Source: a virus
Virus record (IMG/VR): IMGVR_UViG_3300033145_000357
Coordinates: 1 to 43,645 of that record
Reading direction: 5' to 3' (one strand)
Length of the DNA: 43,645 bases
Part shown: in pieces, positions 43,280 through 43,645 of the stretch
Layout of the letters: each line of letters opens with the position of its first letter
How positions within the stretch are numbered: the first letter of the stretch is position 1
The notes under the pieces: model-generated
The model's database searches: none
The model's input: only the letters and a program-made list of their open reading frames with translations
Told to the model about the DNA's origin: nothing
Program-made: the position numbers and the translations under genes

Positions 43280-43645
43280 TAACTGAAAATTATATAAAGA
43301 TGTGTGAGAAGAATGAGGATTTGCAGAAGGAACATAAATTTGTTGAGGGTGATTGGTTTTATTTTAAAAATGATAGCCAAAGTCTGGGGATAGAATACAA
43401 TACTGCTTATCTTTCTATTTTATCGAATAATACCGATGCCGATACTGGGGTTATAGAGGATTTGAATAGAAAGAATAAGATTAATAGGGAATATATTGAT
43501 GTAGAAGATAAAGGTATCTGGCTACCCACACTTGAACAGCTATTTGAGATGATGAATGTTAAAAATGGGGAAGACCTTGATATATTTATTAGAAAAATAT
43601 CAAATTATAAATACAAAGAAACAAATATTATGGGTTGTGATGTTA
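43276..43645 (+). CDS. Junction-crossing phage hypothetical protein, 5' part
   Basis: The gene begins at ATG 43276 (overlapping the previous TGA) and continues through the window end into 2-178. N-terminal half: MITENYIKMCEKNEDLQ, FVEGDWFYF and later GIWLPTLEQLFEMM. This matches a widespread uncharacterised phage family with a WLP-x-x-EQL box and a YNKIW-G end. The total of 169 residues is normal for it. Confidence 0.85.
   Translation, partial: MITENYIKMCEKNEDLQKEHKFVEGDWFYFKNDSQSLGIEYNTAYLSILSNNTDADTGVIEDLNRKNKINREYIDVEDKGIWLPTLEQLFEMMNVKNGEDLDIFIRKISNYKYKETNIMGCDV
43608..43645. repeat. Terminal direct repeat, copy 2
   Basis: Identical to bases 1-38. Together with the uninterrupted gene across it, this shows that the sequence closes into a circle. 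Confidence 0.93.

Noticed and set aside
1-43645. CRISPR arrays, insertion sequences and rRNA
   Set aside because: No regularly spaced repeats of CRISPR type, no transposase with terminal inverted repeats and no rRNA segments were found by eye.

Overview
The window looks like a complete, circular genome of a tailed bacteriophage with a P22-like (podovirus-type) virion. The first 38 bases recur exactly at the end (1-38 = 43608-43645). One gene that starts at 43276 reads through this repeat and stops at 178, so the ends are an assembly overlap or terminal redundancy of a circular or circularly permuted molecule. The DNA is AT-rich, genes are densely packed with strong Shine-Dalgarno sites and many ATGA/TAATG overlaps, and sigma70-type promoters are easy to see. 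The host is a bacterium that I cannot name. I see no integrase, DNA polymerase, helicase or primase.

Layout: (1) 35506-43645 continuing through 1-5401 is one long rightward early or accessory operon of about 35 mostly small genes. They include a metallophosphoesterase, three HNH proteins, a HAD-like phosphatase, a DUF5664-type nucleotide hydrolase candidate, a secreted trypsin-like protease, a RecB/Cas4-like nuclease, an OB-fold protein, a short DNA methyltransferase-like protein, a tRNA and a lipoprotein with a transglutaminase-like triad. It ends at a terminator at 5408. (2) 5415-8314 is a leftward cluster of 13 tiny unknown genes driven by a strong promoter at 8357-8384. (3) 8472-11816 carries a terminase-small-subunit-like gene with a leaderless promoter, small genes and an unusual set of RNA elements. 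(4) 11998-30864 is packaging and virion: TerL, portal, scaffold, coat, accessory head proteins, head-tail connector, tail hub/needle-like and fibre proteins, and three ejection proteins ending in a 1606-residue polyvalent protein with an ADP-ribosyltransferase-like domain. (5) 31361-34483 holds tail-fibre-like and lysis genes (XhlA-like protein, holin candidate, exported glucosaminidase). (6) 35073-35285 is a small HTH regulator between late and early regions.

The most remarkable content is RNA. At 10729-10817 there is an 89-nt gene with the hallmark 5' and 3' ends of transfer-messenger RNA (GGTTTCGA loop, T-arm, G3-U70 wobble, encoded CCA) joined by only a short hairpin: a tRNA-like domain without the messenger part. 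Two further long noncoding stretches flank the terminase gene. Positions 11143-11575 contain several long helices and at least one clear H-type pseudoknot. Positions 13636-14059 form a many-armed RNA with its own promoter and intrinsic terminator, plus a short tag-like reading frame that follows a tmRNA-like resume context. A three-way-junction RNA lies at 39303-39371. These are the best candidates for an undescribed system.

Regulation: a promoter block (TTGATATCGAAAAA with a TATAAT box) occurs three times, at 8436, 31310 (leftward) and 33905. Two copies have the same upstream pair of TAGCAAC sites spaced by 16 bases. Two copies appear to start transcripts directly at the start codon, and in the lysin gene that codon is ATA.
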